A stretch of DNA of 64,000 nt, from positions 434,001 to 498,000 of the forward strand of contig NZ_SGWI01000002.1 of assembly GCF_004519405.1 (NCBI RefSeq), read 5' to 3'. A program made the position numbers and the translations under genes. Below the pieces are notes generated by a model, which saw nothing but the letters and a program-made list of their open reading frames with translations, was not told the origin of the DNA and did not search any database. Numbering within the stretch: the first letter of the stretch is position 1; each line of letters opens with the position of its first letter. Positions 26,038-35,125 of the stretch are shown piece by piece. The DNA is from Pseudomonas sp. BCA17. GTDB lineage: Bacteria > Pseudomonadota > Gammaproteobacteria > Pseudomonadales > Pseudomonadaceae.

Positions 26038-27012
26038 ATGAAAAAGACCGTCCTCGCCTTCAGTCGTATCACCCCACCCATGATCGAACGCCTGCGAGAG
26101 GAGTTCGAGGTGATCGTGCCCGACCCCAAGCGCGGGGACATCAATGCTCAGTTCAACGAAGCCCTGCCCCACGCCCACGGCCTGATCGGCGTGGGCCGCA
26201 AGCTGGGCCGCGCGCAGCTTGAAGGGGCGAGCCAACTGGAAGTGGTGTCCAGCGTCTCGGTGGGCTACGACAACTACGACGTGCCCTACTTCAACGAGCG
26301 CGGGATCATGCTCACCAACACCCCCGACGTACTCACCGAAAGCACCGCCGACCTGGCCTTTGCCCTGCTGATGAGCAGCGCACGCCGCGTGGCTGAGCTG
26401 GATGCCTGGACCAAGGCCGGCCAATGGAAAGCCAGCGTCGGCGCGCCATTGTTCGGCTGCGATGTGCATGGCAAGACCCTCGGTATTGTGGGCATGGGCA
26501 ATATCGGCGCGGCGATCGCCCGGCGCGGGCGGCTGGGTTTCAACATGCCCATCCTGTACAGCGGCAATAGCCGCAAGGTCGCGCTGGAACAAGAGCTGGG
26601 CGCGCAATTTCGCAGCCTGGACCAGTTGCTGGCCGAGGCCGACTTCGTCTGCCTGGTGGTGCCGTTGAGCGAAAAAACCCGTCATCTGATCAGCGCTCGC
26701 GAGCTGGGGCTGATGAAGTCCAGTGCGATCCTGATCAATATTTCCCGAGGGCCGGTCGTCGATGAACCGGCGCTGGTCGAAGCCTTGCAAAACCAGCGCA
26801 TTCGCGGTGCCGGTCTGGATGTATATGAACAGGAGCCCTTGGCTGAATCCCCCCTGTTCCAACTGAGCAATGCCGTGACGCTGCCGCACATCGGCTCGGC
26901 GACGCATGAAACCCGCGAAGCCATGGCCAACCGTGCCCTGGACAACCTGCGCAGCGCTTTGCTGGGGCAACGTCCGCAGGATCTGGTCAACCCACAAGTC
27001 TGGAAGGGCTGA
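26038..27012 (+). CDS. D-2-hydroxyacid dehydrogenase (GhrB/2-ketogluconate reductase type)
   Basis: A 324-aa NAD(P)-dependent dehydrogenase of the D-isomer family that reduces glyoxylate, hydroxypyruvate or 2-ketogluconate. It has the Rossmann motif GMGNIGAAIA, the catalytic Arg in NISRGPVVDEPAL, the Glu in GLDVYEQEPL, and the catalytic His in LPHIGSATHETR. The SGNSRK after the second strand suggests NADPH preference. The ATG at 26038 matches the usual N-terminus (MKKTVLAFSRI); another in-frame ATG lies at 26023. It is monocistronic, followed by a strong hairpin. Confidence 0.88.
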   Translation: MKKTVLAFSRITPPMIERLREEFEVIVPDPKRGDINAQFNEALPHAHGLIGVGRKLGRAQLEGASQLEVVSSVSVGYDNYDVPYFNERGIMLTNTPDVLTESTADLAFALLMSSARRVAELDAWTKAGQWKASVGAPLFGCDVHGKTLGIVGMGNIGAAIARRGRLGFNMPILYSGNSRKVALEQELGAQFRSLDQLLAEADFVCLVVPLSEKTRHLISARELGLMKSSAILINISRGPVVDEPALVEALQNQRIRGAGLDVYEQEPLAESPLFQLSNAVTLPHIGSATHETREAMANRALDNLRSALLGQRPQDLVNPQVWKG

Positions 27013-27025
27013 CATAGATCCAATA

Positions 27026-27074
27026 GGGGGAGCGGCAGGTCCGAAACAAAATCCGGCTAAAGCCTGGCTCCCCC
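27026..27074 (+). other. Long GC-rich hairpin after the dehydrogenase gene
   Basis: GGGGGAGC (27026-27033) pairs with GCTCCCCC (27067-27074), extended inward by CAGG/CCTG after a two-base bulge. The loop is about 20 bases. No T-run follows, so it is not a canonical terminator; it could stabilise the upstream mRNA 3' end or be a degenerate intergenic repeat. Confidence 0.5.
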
Positions 27075-27124
27075 AAGTCGATAACGTTCTATAGATCACC
27101 CTCCCTGATCCACAGAAGGTTTTT

Positions 27125-28027
27125 ATGTCCACCAACAAAGCCCGCGCAGACTCACTCTCGCTTCTGCTCTTTACCTTGCGCAGCGGCAAGCTGATGGCGA
27201 TCAACCTGCTGAAAGTCAGTGAAATCATTCCCTGCCCGCCGTTGACCCGGCTGCCGGAGTCCCACCCCCACGTCAAAGGTATCGCCACCTTGCGCGGCGC
27301 TTCGTTGTCGGTGATCGACCTGAGCCGTGCCCTGGGTGAAATGCCCCTGCAGGACCCGGACGGCGGATGCCTGATCGTCACCGATGTGAGCCGCTCCAAG
27401 CAGGGCCTGCATGTGCAGGCGGTGAGCAAGATCGTGCACTGCCTGACGACCGATATCCGCCCACCGCCCTATGGCTCCGGTGGCAATCGTGCATTTATCA
27501 CCGGCGTTACCCAAGTGGAAGGCGGGTTGGTGCAGGTGCTGGATATCGAGAAAGTCATTCACGGCATCGCCCCGGCCCCGATTGAAGCGGCGCCGACCGA
27601 CCTGACCATGGAAGAAGCCGAAGTACTGGGCCATGCCCGCATCCTGGTGGTGGATGACAGCCAGGTTGCCTTGCAACAGTCGGTGCATACCCTGCGCAAC
27701 CTCGGCTTGACCTGCCATACCGCACGCAGCGCCAAGGAAGCCATTGATGTGTTGCTGGAGTTGCAAGGCACAGACCAGCAGATCAACGTGCTGGTGTCGG
27801 ACATCGAGATGTCCGAAATGGACGGTTACGCCCTCACCCGCACCTTGCGCGAAACCCCGGACTTCCAGCACCTTTACGTGCTGCTGCACACCTCTCTCGA
27901 CAGCGCGATGAACAGCGAGAAAGCTCGCCTGGCCGGTGCCAACTCGGTATTGACCAAGTTCTCCTCGCCAGAGCTGACCAAATGCCTGGTGATCGCCGCA
28001 CAGAGCGTGGCGCAAAACGGCCTCTGA
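27125..28027 (+). CDS. cheV: CheV chemotaxis coupling protein (CheW-REC)
   Basis: The 300-aa protein joins a CheW-like domain (about residues 12-155, with LMAINLLKVSEIIP, GIATLRGASLSVIDLSRALG and GGLVQVLDIEKVIHGI) to a response-regulator receiver (about 170-297, opening ILVVDDSQ) with phospho-acceptor D226 in VSDIEMSEMDGY. CheV couples chemoreceptors to CheA and tunes adaptation by phosphorylation. No other chemotaxis gene is nearby, which is common for CheV paralogues in Pseudomonas. The acetyltransferase gene starts four bases after its stop. Confidence 0.93.
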   Translation: MSTNKARADSLSLLLFTLRSGKLMAINLLKVSEIIPCPPLTRLPESHPHVKGIATLRGASLSVIDLSRALGEMPLQDPDGGCLIVTDVSRSKQGLHVQAVSKIVHCLTTDIRPPPYGSGGNRAFITGVTQVEGGLVQVLDIEKVIHGIAPAPIEAAPTDLTMEEAEVLGHARILVVDDSQVALQQSVHTLRNLGLTCHTARSAKEAIDVLLELQGTDQQINVLVSDIEMSEMDGYALTRTLRETPDFQHLYVLLHTSLDSAMNSEKARLAGANSVLTKFSSPELTKCLVIAAQSVAQNGL

Positions 28028-28030
28028 AGC

Positions 28031-28513
28031 ATGAGTGCGTTCTTCCAGCTGCTGCGCCGTGACCTCACGGGCAGCCTGCCCGCGCCGCAGTGGCCGAGGG
28101 ATATTCTGCTGGATCATTACCGCGCCGAACTGGCCCCGGCCATCCATTCGGTCTTGTGCCTGACCCAAGGCCAGGGCGGTGGCCGCGTGGCCAACCTGGA
28201 GAAATGGCAACACCAGTTCGTCACGGACGCCGAGTTCGACCCGACGCTGTGCCTGGTGGCCAGTAACGGCACCGGCGTACTCGGCGTGGCTCAATGCTGG
28301 ACCAGCGCCTTTATCAAGAACCTGTCTATCCACCCCAGCGCCCAAGGCCAGGGGCTGGGCCGGGCGCTGTTGCTGCATACCTTTCAGGTGTTCAAGCAGC
28401 GCGGCGAACCCTATGTGGACCTCAAGGTGCTGGAGAGCAACCTCCGCGCGCGGCAGTTATATGAAAGCGCAGGCATGAAATTTGTCCTGCGCGGTGAAGT
28501 TTCAGAGGCCTGA
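28031..28513 (+). CDS. GNAT-family N-acetyltransferase
   Basis: A 160-aa GNAT protein. The acetyl-CoA-binding region is IKNLSIHPSAQGQGLGRALLLHTF (V/I-x-x-L-x-V/I-x-P-x-x-x-x-x-G-x-G type), and the end VLESNLRARQLYESAGMKFVLRGE matches the N...A..LYE..GF motif. The acceptor substrate is unknown. It begins four bases after the cheV stop, so the two are probably cotranscribed. Confidence 0.88.
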   Translation: MSAFFQLLRRDLTGSLPAPQWPRDILLDHYRAELAPAIHSVLCLTQGQGGGRVANLEKWQHQFVTDAEFDPTLCLVASNGTGVLGVAQCWTSAFIKNLSIHPSAQGQGLGRALLLHTFQVFKQRGEPYVDLKVLESNLRARQLYESAGMKFVLRGEVSEA

Positions 28514-28620
28514 CAGGCGCTGGCGTGTAACTTGCTTCAAGAGAGCCCGAGCGGTGGATAGAGGTAAAAACCCGTCATCGTCCTGCGTGCCCTCTTACCT
28601 TGCCTGGTGAAAGCTCTGCC

Positions 28621-29364
28621 ATGAACACTCATTTTTCCTGCGTAGGTTGCGGCAAATGCTGTAGCGACCACCATGTCCCCCTGACCCTCGACGAAGCCCG
28701 GCAATGGGCGGCGGATGGCGGTAGCGTCATCGTTCTTGTCGAGGGTTTCCTGGCCGGCGGCCTGGGTTTGCCGCAGCAGCAACGCGAACATGCCGAGCGC
28801 CGTTCGGTGGTGGTGCCCAGCGGCAGTACCGAAGCCTTCGTGGCAATCACCTTTGCCGCCTACAACGCCGGACGCTGCCGGAATCTTGACGAAGACAACC
28901 GTTGCGTTATCTACGAGCGTCGGCCGCTGGTGTGTCGTATCTACCCGATGGAAATCAACCCGCATATTCCGCTGAACCCGGCGGCCAAGGAGTGCCCGCC
29001 GGAATCCTGGGAGCAGGGCCCGGCCCTGATCGTCGGCGGCGAGTTGATGGACTCGGAGTTGGCGGAGCTCATCCGCCGCTCACGCCAGGCGGACCGTGAT
29101 GATGTACAGACCAAAGAAGCGGTGTGCGCCCTGCTCGGCATTCGCACCACAGCGCTGAAAGGTGATGGGTTTACGGCCTACCTACCGGACATGCATGCCT
29201 TTACCCATGCGATCGAGTGGGCGGTCGATCAGCCGTGCGTGGCCAATGAGTGGGTATTTCATGTGTCCGGGATGGATATCGCCGAACAGGTGCTGGAGGC
29301 TGGGGCACAAATTGCCACCGAGGTGCCAGCCAACTACGCATTCATCTCGTTGCGCGCCGACTGA
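28621..29364 (+). CDS. YkgJ-family cysteine cluster protein
   Basis: The 247-aa product begins with the CxxCxxCC cluster (CVGCGKCC, residues 7-14) and contains CRNLDEDNRCVIYERRPLVCRIYPME, the typical second half of the YkgJ Zn/Fe-chelating motif. The C-terminal 100 residues have no named domain that I recognise. The family is thought to bind a metal or iron-sulphur centre; its function is not established. The ATG at 28621 sits directly before the cysteine motif as in relatives. Confidence 0.85.
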   Translation: MNTHFSCVGCGKCCSDHHVPLTLDEARQWAADGGSVIVLVEGFLAGGLGLPQQQREHAERRSVVVPSGSTEAFVAITFAAYNAGRCRNLDEDNRCVIYERRPLVCRIYPMEINPHIPLNPAAKECPPESWEQGPALIVGGELMDSELAELIRRSRQADRDDVQTKEAVCALLGIRTTALKGDGFTAYLPDMHAFTHAIEWAVDQPCVANEWVFHVSGMDIAEQVLEAGAQIATEVPANYAFISLRAD

Positions 29365-29371
29365 GCGTGGC

Positions 29372-29390
29372 GCCGACCTGACCGGTCGGC
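29372..29390. other. Hairpin between convergent genes
   Basis: GCCGACC (29372-29378) pairs with GGTCGGC (29384-29390) around TGACC in the 64-base gap between the convergent ykgJ-type and solute-binding genes. It could act on both transcripts but lacks T-runs on both sides. Confidence 0.35.
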
Positions 29391-29428
29391 TATCCCTGCG
29401 TAAACGCGGCGGACGGTATCAACAGCCA

Positions 29429-30220
29429 TCACGGACAGGCGTGCAGCGCATTGAGATGGTAAGACTGGAGGATGCGTCGGTACTCGCCGTTCTGCATCAG
29501 TTGTTCGAGCGCGCGGTTGAGTTCGCTGCGCAACGCCGTATCAGGTTTGCGCAGCGCAATCGCCACGCTGTCGCCCAACAGTTGCGCCGAGACGACGGGG
29601 CCGAGGAAATCGAAGCCCAGGCCGTCGGGTGTGTCGAGCAGCGCTTCACGAATTTCCACGCTCCCTTGCAGGGTTGCATCGATGTCGCCGGCGACCAGGC
29701 TGCGAACCAGTTGGTCATTGAGCCAGAAACTCTTGATGATCACCCCCGCCGGCGCCCACTGCGACAGGGCAAAGGCTTCACGATTACTCTTCACCAACAC
29801 GCCGACACGCTTGCCCTTGAGCGACCGCCGATCAGGGGTTAGACCCGATGACTTACGGGCTACCAGGTGGGTAGTGATCGGGTAGAGATCATCCGTGAAA
29901 TTCACCCACTGGCGCCGCGCCGATGTAGGCGCGATGCCCATGATCGCATCGAACTGTCGGGCTTCAAGGGCTGGGAAATTTTCCACGACAACCTGGTCAA
30001 CCCAGGTACAACGCACATTGAGCTGCACGCACAGGGCGTTACCCAATTCGATGTTCAGCCCCACCAGATGGCCGTGCTGATCGCGGCTTTGAAAAGGCGG
30101 GAAATGGGCTGCGACGGCGAAACGGATTTCGCGGCGTGGTGGATCACTGGCGGTGGCGGTGCTGAACATCACGAGCAGCACCAATACGGCTAACACAACA
30201 CAGAGCTGTTTCAGTATCAC
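29429..30220 (-). CDS. Periplasmic solute-binding protein, amino-acid-binding family 3
   Basis: The 263-aa product has a Sec signal peptide (LCVVLAVLVLLVMFSTATAS) and the SBP_bac_3 pattern: IRFAVAAHFPPFQSRDQHGHLVGLNIELGNALC, then FDAIMGIAPTSARRQWVNFTDDLY, LKGKRVGVLVKSNREAFA, and VAGDIDATLQGSVE. No ABC permease or ATPase gene is next to it, so it may serve a distant transporter or act as a sensor partner. Two cysteines (CVQLNVRC) may form a disulphide. Ligand unknown. Confidence 0.87.
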   Translation of the reverse strand: MILKQLCVVLAVLVLLVMFSTATASDPPRREIRFAVAAHFPPFQSRDQHGHLVGLNIELGNALCVQLNVRCTWVDQVVVENFPALEARQFDAIMGIAPTSARRQWVNFTDDLYPITTHLVARKSSGLTPDRRSLKGKRVGVLVKSNREAFALSQWAPAGVIIKSFWLNDQLVRSLVAGDIDATLQGSVEIREALLDTPDGLGFDFLGPVVSAQLLGDSVAIALRKPDTALRSELNRALEQLMQNGEYRRILQSYHLNALHACP

Positions 30221-30388
30221 GGGGACATCCTTTCCGGAAAAACCAGCCTCTTCTCACTCCGTCCCGGCAAAAACAGCCGGAGCGGAGCGGATACGGTGCA
30301 AGCTTTCAAGAAAGGTCCGCGGGCCTACAATGCGAAATTTCAGCTATTGGCGTAGGCAATGATCGGTAATGCTGCCGATTTTTTACTC

Positions 30389-30622
30389 TTAACGTTTACC
30401 CATAGAACGGCGAGTACCCGGTGGGGCCATACCTGGCGTCTTGGTATGCCCGTTCTTGGCACCGCCCTTGTACCAAGGCTGGCCGGCATTTTTGGCCCCA
30501 GCCAATTCACCTGGCTTGAAAGGGAACTTGAAAGCCGGGATCTCGGCTTTTTCAACGCCGTCGGCGTTGGCCGAATCAACGAGGTCGGTCGCTTCAACAG
30601 GGGGTAGGGTCGGGGAAGTCAT
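30389..30622 (-). CDS. Small conserved protein of unknown function
   Basis: A 77-aa basic, Gly/Pro/Lys-rich product (FKFPFKPGELAGAKNAGQPWYKGG, KNGHTKTPGMAPPGTRRSMGKR) with no signal peptide or membrane segment and no enzyme motif. The composition is that of a small nucleic-acid- or ribosome-associated protein, but this is only a guess. It is transcribed alone, leftwards. Coding is supported by a good ATG, pseudomonad codon use and the clean end. The 168-base gap between it and the solute-binding gene shows no clear element. Confidence 0.7.
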   Translation of the reverse strand: MTSPTLPPVEATDLVDSANADGVEKAEIPAFKFPFKPGELAGAKNAGQPWYKGGAKNGHTKTPGMAPPGTRRSMGKR

Positions 30623-30740
30623 GAAAGCTCCGGAGCGGGCAAAAAATGGAGTGAGGCCGGCTTGCAGGCCACACTGGTGCGCAGTATACCTGCGGCCCTC
30701 GTATCTTTATCTATTGTCATACGAATGGTCGGACCTTAAC

Positions 30741-30760
30741 TGACAGCGCTGTCAGACAGC
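30741..30760. promoter_or_regulatory. Overlapping palindromes upstream of the RND operon
   Basis: TGACAGCGCTGTCA (30741-30754) is a perfect 14-bp palindrome, and CTGTCAGACAG (30750-30760) is a second palindrome overlapping it. They lie 77-96 bases before the adaptor start, upstream of a possible -10 TATAAA (30789-30794). This is where an operator would be expected, either for the two-component regulator encoded in the same cluster or for a local repressor. Confidence 0.5.
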
Positions 30761-30836
30761 GGTCACTTTGCTGACCCGGTCGGCGGGCTATAAAGGTGCT
30801 TTCATTCTTCCGATACTTTGCCCTGGCGCCTCACCT

Positions 30837-32003
30837 ATGCAAATAAAACGAAACACAGTCCTGATGGTGGGCGTTCTTTTGGTGCTGGCGGTTGCGGCCT
30901 GGGTATCGACCCGGCCAGCCAAGACCAAACTGGCCGCACCGGCTGCCATTCCGGTGCGTGTGGTGAGCGTTGCACAACAGGATGTCCCGCGTTTTGTCAG
31001 TGGCATCGGCTCGGTGTTGTCGCTGCACAGCGTGGTGATTCGCCCGCAAATCGACGGCATTCTTACCAGGCTGCTGGTCAAGGAGGGCCAGTTGGTCAAG
31101 GCAGGTGACCTGCTGGCGACCATTGATGATCGCTCGATCCGTGCCAGCCTCGACCAGGCCAAGGCACAGTTGGGAGAAAGCCAGGCCCAGTTGCAGGTGG
31201 CATTGGTCAACCTCAAGCGCTACAAGGCATTGAGCGTTGACGACGGCGTATCCAAGCAGACTTATGACCAGCAACAAGCCTTGGTCAATCAGCTCAAGGC
31301 CACCGCCCAGGGAAACCAGGCCGCGATTGACGCGGCTCAGGTACAACTTTCCTACACGCAGATTCGCTCGCCAGTCAGCGGCCGCGTAGGTATTCGCACC
31401 GTGGATGAGGGCAACTTCCTGCGTATGAGTGATGCCCAAGGCCTGTTCTCCGTTACCCAGATCGACCCGATTGCCGTCGAATTTTCCCTGCCGCAGCAAA
31501 TGCTGCCGACCCTGCAAGGTTTGATCGCCGCGCCTGCCCAGGCCAAAGTCGACGTCTATACGGGCGCCGACACCGACGGCCAGACCGGCGAGTTGCTCGG
31601 CGAAGGCCACTTGAGCCTGATCGACAACCAGATCAACTCGACCACCGGTACCCTGCGCGCCAAAGCCGAGTTCAACAACGCCGCCCAGCGCCTGTGGCCG
31701 GGGCAACTGGTGACCATCAAGATCCAGACCGCCCTGGACAAAAATGCGCTGGTGGTGCCGCCGACCGTGGTGCAGCGTGGCCTGGATTCGCACTTCGTGT
31801 ACCGGGTCAAGGGTGACAAGGTCGAAGTAGTGCCGGTGCAAGTGGCCTATCAGAACAGCGACATCAACATCATCAAGGGTGTGCAGGCGGGGGACGTGCT
31901 GGTCAGCGATGGTCAGTCGCGGCTCAAGGCGGGGGCTCAGGTGGAGGTGCTCAAGGAACCGCCCCAGGTGGTCCAGACCGCTGACGAGCAGGTGCAACCA
32001 TGA
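30837..32003 (+). CDS. RND efflux periplasmic adaptor (MexM-like)
   Basis: A 388-aa membrane-fusion protein with an N-terminal hydrophobic anchor (VLMVGVLLVLAVAAWVS), a lipoyl half VIRPQIDGILTRLLVKEGQLVKAGDLLATIDDR, an alpha-hairpin (about 100-165), the second half SYTQIRSPVSGRVGIRTVDEGNFLRMS and the barrel/membrane-proximal domains (STTGTLRAKAEFNNAAQRLWPGQLVTIKI). The stop overlaps the permease start (ATGA). The order adaptor-permease-response regulator-kinase, with no outer-membrane gene, corresponds to PA1435-PA1438 of P. aeruginosa (MexMN and an adjacent two-component system). That assignment is by order and family, not by sequence comparison. Confidence 0.88.
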   Translation: MQIKRNTVLMVGVLLVLAVAAWVSTRPAKTKLAAPAAIPVRVVSVAQQDVPRFVSGIGSVLSLHSVVIRPQIDGILTRLLVKEGQLVKAGDLLATIDDRSIRASLDQAKAQLGESQAQLQVALVNLKRYKALSVDDGVSKQTYDQQQALVNQLKATAQGNQAAIDAAQVQLSYTQIRSPVSGRVGIRTVDEGNFLRMSDAQGLFSVTQIDPIAVEFSLPQQMLPTLQGLIAAPAQAKVDVYTGADTDGQTGELLGEGHLSLIDNQINSTTGTLRAKAEFNNAAQRLWPGQLVTIKIQTALDKNALVVPPTVVQRGLDSHFVYRVKGDKVEVVPVQVAYQNSDINIIKGVQAGDVLVSDGQSRLKAGAQVEVLKEPPQVVQTADEQVQP

Positions 32004-35000
32004 GCGGCAGCCGCTCACCTTCCGCGTGGTGTGTTGACCACCCGGTTGCCACCCTGCTGCTGACCTTCGCCCTGGTGCTACTAGGGCTGATTGCCTTCCC
32101 ACGCCTGGCTATCGCCCCACTGCCGGAAGCGGAGTTTCCGACGATCCAGGTCACGGCCACCCTGCCCGGAGCCAGCCCGGACACTATGGCGTCATCGGTC
32201 GCGACGCCGCTGGAGGTGCAATTCAGTGCCATCCCCGGCGTGACCCAGATGACCTCCAGCAGCGCCTTGGGCTCAAGCCTCTTGACCCTGCAATTCACGC
32301 TGAACAAGAGCATCGACACCGCCGCGCAGGAAGTGCAGGCGGCGATCAACACCGCGTCCGGCAAACTGCCCAGGGACATGCCGAGCCTGCCGACCTGGAA
32401 AAAGGTCAACCCGGCAGACAGCCCGGTGCTGATTCTCAGCGTCAGTTCCGACAGCATGCCCAGCACCGAACTGAGCGACTACGTGGAAACCCTGCTGGCC
32501 CGCCAGATCAGCCAGATCGATGGCGTCGGCCAGATCAACATCACCGGCCAGCAGCGCCCGGCGATTCGCGTTCAAGCCTCGCCGGATAAACTCGCGGCCA
32601 TCGGCCTGACCCTCGCAGACGTGCGCCTGGCCATCCAGCAGTCGAGCCTGAACCTGGCCAAGGGCGCCATCTACGGGGAAAACAGCGTGTCGACGCTGTC
32701 GACCAACGATCAGTTGTTTCACCCGGACGAATACGGCCAACTGATCGTTTCCTACAAGAACGGCTCACCGGTCCAACTGCGTGACATCGCCAAAGTCATC
32801 AACGGTTCGGAAAACGCCTACGTACAAGCCTGGTCAGGCGATACGCCCGGGGTCAACCTGGTGATTTCGCGCCAGCCGGGCGCCAATATCGTCGAGACCG
32901 TGGACCGTATCCAGGCCGAACTGCCGCGCCTGGAAGGCATGCTGCCAGCCTCGGTCAACGTCAGCGTGTTGACCGACCGTACCAAGACCATCCGCGCGTC
33001 CCTGCATGAAGTGGAAGTGACGCTGATGATCGCCATCCTGCTGGTGGTGGCGGTGATGGCGCTGTTTCTGCGCCAGTTGTCGGCGACGCTGATTGTGTCC
33101 AGCGTGCTCGGCGTGTCGCTGATCGCCAGTTTCGCGCTGATGTATGTGCTGGGCTTCAGCCTGAACAACCTCACGTTGGTGGCGATCGTGATCGCCGTGG
33201 GTTTTGTCGTTGACGACGCTATCGTGGTGGTGGAGAACATTCACCGCCACCTGGAAGCGGGTCTCGACAAACGCGCAGCCGCGATCAAGGGTTCCGGCGA
33301 GATTGGCTTTACCGTAGTGTCCATCAGCTTCTCGCTGGTGGCGGCGTTTATTCCGCTGCTGTTCATGGGCGGCGTGGTCGGGCGGTTGTTCAAGGAGTTT
33401 GCGCTGACGGCCACCTCGACCATTCTGATTTCGGTGGTGGTTTCGCTGACATTGGCGCCCACCCTGGCCGCACTGTTTATGCGTGCACCGCACCACCACG
33501 CCCACGACAAACCCGGCTTCAGCGAACGCCTGCTGGCCGGTTATGCGCGCAATCTGCGCCGTGCCCTGGCCCATCAACGCAGCATGGCGGCGATCTTCCT
33601 GGTGACCCTGGCCCTGGCCGTGGTCGGCTATGTGTTTATCCCCAAGGGCTTTTTCCCGGTGCAGGACACCGGCTTTGTACTGGGTACCAGCGAGGCGGCG
33701 GCCGACGTGTCGTACTCGGACATGGTCGCCAAGCACAAGGCCCTGGCCGAGATCGTCAAGGCCGACCCGGCAGTGGAAGCGTTTTCCCATTCGGTGGGCG
33801 TGACCGGCAGCAACCAGACCATCGCCAACGGCCGCTTCTGGATCGCCCTGAAGGACCGCGGTGATCGCGATGTGTCCGCCAGCCAGTTCATCGACCGCAT
33901 CCGCCCCAAGTTGGCGAAGGTGCCGGGCGTCGTGCTGTACCTGCGCGCAGGCCAGGATATCAACCTCAGCTCCGGCCCCAGCCGCGCCCAGTACCAATAT
34001 GTCCTCAAGAGCAATGACGGCCCGACGCTGAACACCTGGACCCAACGCCTCACCGAAAAACTGCGTGCCAACCCGGCCTTTCGGGACCTGTCCAACGACC
34101 TGCAACTGGGCGGCAGCATCACCCACATCAGTATTGATCGCCAGGCCGCCGCGCGCTTCGGCCTGACCGCCACCGATGTCGACCAGGCGCTGTACGATGC
34201 CTTCGGTCAGCGCCAGATCAACGAATTCCAGACCGAGATCAATCAATACCAAGTGGTCCTGGAATTGGACAGCCAACAGCGCGGCAAGGCCGAAAGCCTG
34301 AACTACTTTTACCTGCGCTCGCCGCTGACCAACGAAATGGTGCCACTGTCGGCACTGGCCAAGGTCGACCCGCCCAGCGTCGGGCCGTTGTCCATCAGCC
34401 ATGACGGCATGTTCCCGGCCGCCAACCTGTCGTTCAACCTGGCGCCCGGCGTTGCATTGGGTGATGCGGTCATCATGCTCAACCAGGCCAAGAATGAAAT
34501 CGGTATGCCCGCAACGTTGATCGGTACGTTCCAGGGCGCGGCGCAGGCGTTCCAGAGTTCGCTGGCCAGCCAACCGTGGCTGATCCTCGCGGCGCTGGTG
34601 GCGGTCTACATTATTCTGGGTGTGCTGTATGAGAGCTTCGTGCACCCGCTGACGATCATCTCCACATTGCCCTCGGCAGGCCTCGGCGCGCTGATCATGC
34701 TGTGGCTGCTGGGCCAGGACTTTTCGATCATGGCGTTGATCGGCCTGGTATTGCTGATCGGTATCGTCAAGAAAAACGGCATCCTGATGATCGACTTCGC
34801 CCTGGAAGCCCAGCGCGTGCGCGGGCTGCCACCGCAAGAGGCGATCTACGAAGCGTGTGTCACGCGGTTCCGGCCGATCATCATGACGACCCTCGCCGCG
34901 TTGCTCGGCGCGGTGCCGTTGATGCTGGGTTCCGGCCCGGGTGCCGAACTGCGTCAACCACTGGGCATTGCCGTGGTGGGTGGCCTGCTGGTGAGTCAGG

Positions 35001-35095
35001 CGCTGACGCTGTTCACCACGCCAGTCATATACTTGTACCTCGAGAAGTTTTTTCACCGGCCCAAACCAGCGCTTGAGCTGGCGACGCCACACTGA
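32000..35095 (+). CDS. RND efflux permease, HAE1 family (MexN-like)
   Basis: A 1031-aa inner-membrane proton-driven drug pump of normal RND length. It has 12 membrane spans in two repeats and two large periplasmic loops; GFVVDDAIVVVENIHRHLEAG carries the proton-relay Asp pair of TM4, and IGLVLLIGIVKKNGILMIDFALEAQR is the equivalent TM10 segment. The DD pair and the porter-domain sequence mark it as a drug (HAE) rather than a heavy-metal (HME) pump. It must borrow an outer-membrane duct such as OprM. Translationally coupled to the adaptor gene; the response regulator follows after 30 bases. Confidence 0.92.
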   Translation: MSGSRSPSAWCVDHPVATLLLTFALVLLGLIAFPRLAIAPLPEAEFPTIQVTATLPGASPDTMASSVATPLEVQFSAIPGVTQMTSSSALGSSLLTLQFTLNKSIDTAAQEVQAAINTASGKLPRDMPSLPTWKKVNPADSPVLILSVSSDSMPSTELSDYVETLLARQISQIDGVGQINITGQQRPAIRVQASPDKLAAIGLTLADVRLAIQQSSLNLAKGAIYGENSVSTLSTNDQLFHPDEYGQLIVSYKNGSPVQLRDIAKVINGSENAYVQAWSGDTPGVNLVISRQPGANIVETVDRIQAELPRLEGMLPASVNVSVLTDRTKTIRASLHEVEVTLMIAILLVVAVMALFLRQLSATLIVSSVLGVSLIASFALMYVLGFSLNNLTLVAIVIAVGFVVDDAIVVVENIHRHLEAGLDKRAAAIKGSGEIGFTVVSISFSLVAAFIPLLFMGGVVGRLFKEFALTATSTILISVVVSLTLAPTLAALFMRAPHHHAHDKPGFSERLLAGYARNLRRALAHQRSMAAIFLVTLALAVVGYVFIPKGFFPVQDTGFVLGTSEAAADVSYSDMVAKHKALAEIVKADPAVEAFSHSVGVTGSNQTIANGRFWIALKDRGDRDVSASQFIDRIRPKLAKVPGVVLYLRAGQDINLSSGPSRAQYQYVLKSNDGPTLNTWTQRLTEKLRANPAFRDLSNDLQLGGSITHISIDRQAAARFGLTATDVDQALYDAFGQRQINEFQTEINQYQVVLELDSQQRGKAESLNYFYLRSPLTNEMVPLSALAKVDPPSVGPLSISHDGMFPAANLSFNLAPGVALGDAVIMLNQAKNEIGMPATLIGTFQGAAQAFQSSLASQPWLILAALVAVYIILGVLYESFVHPLTIISTLPSAGLGALIMLWLLGQDFSIMALIGLVLLIGIVKKNGILMIDFALEAQRVRGLPPQEAIYEACVTRFRPIIMTTLAALLGAVPLMLGSGPGAELRQPLGIAVVGGLLVSQALTLFTTPVIYLYLEKFFHRPKPALELATPH

Positions 35096-35125
35096 GGCTG
35101 AGGCCCCGTCCTGGAGCAATGGCTC

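Noticed and set aside
30365..30384. Terminator-like ATCGG...CCGATTTTTT in the gap before the 77-aa gene
   Set aside because: Only a 5-bp stem, and the T-run is on the strand where no gene ends.
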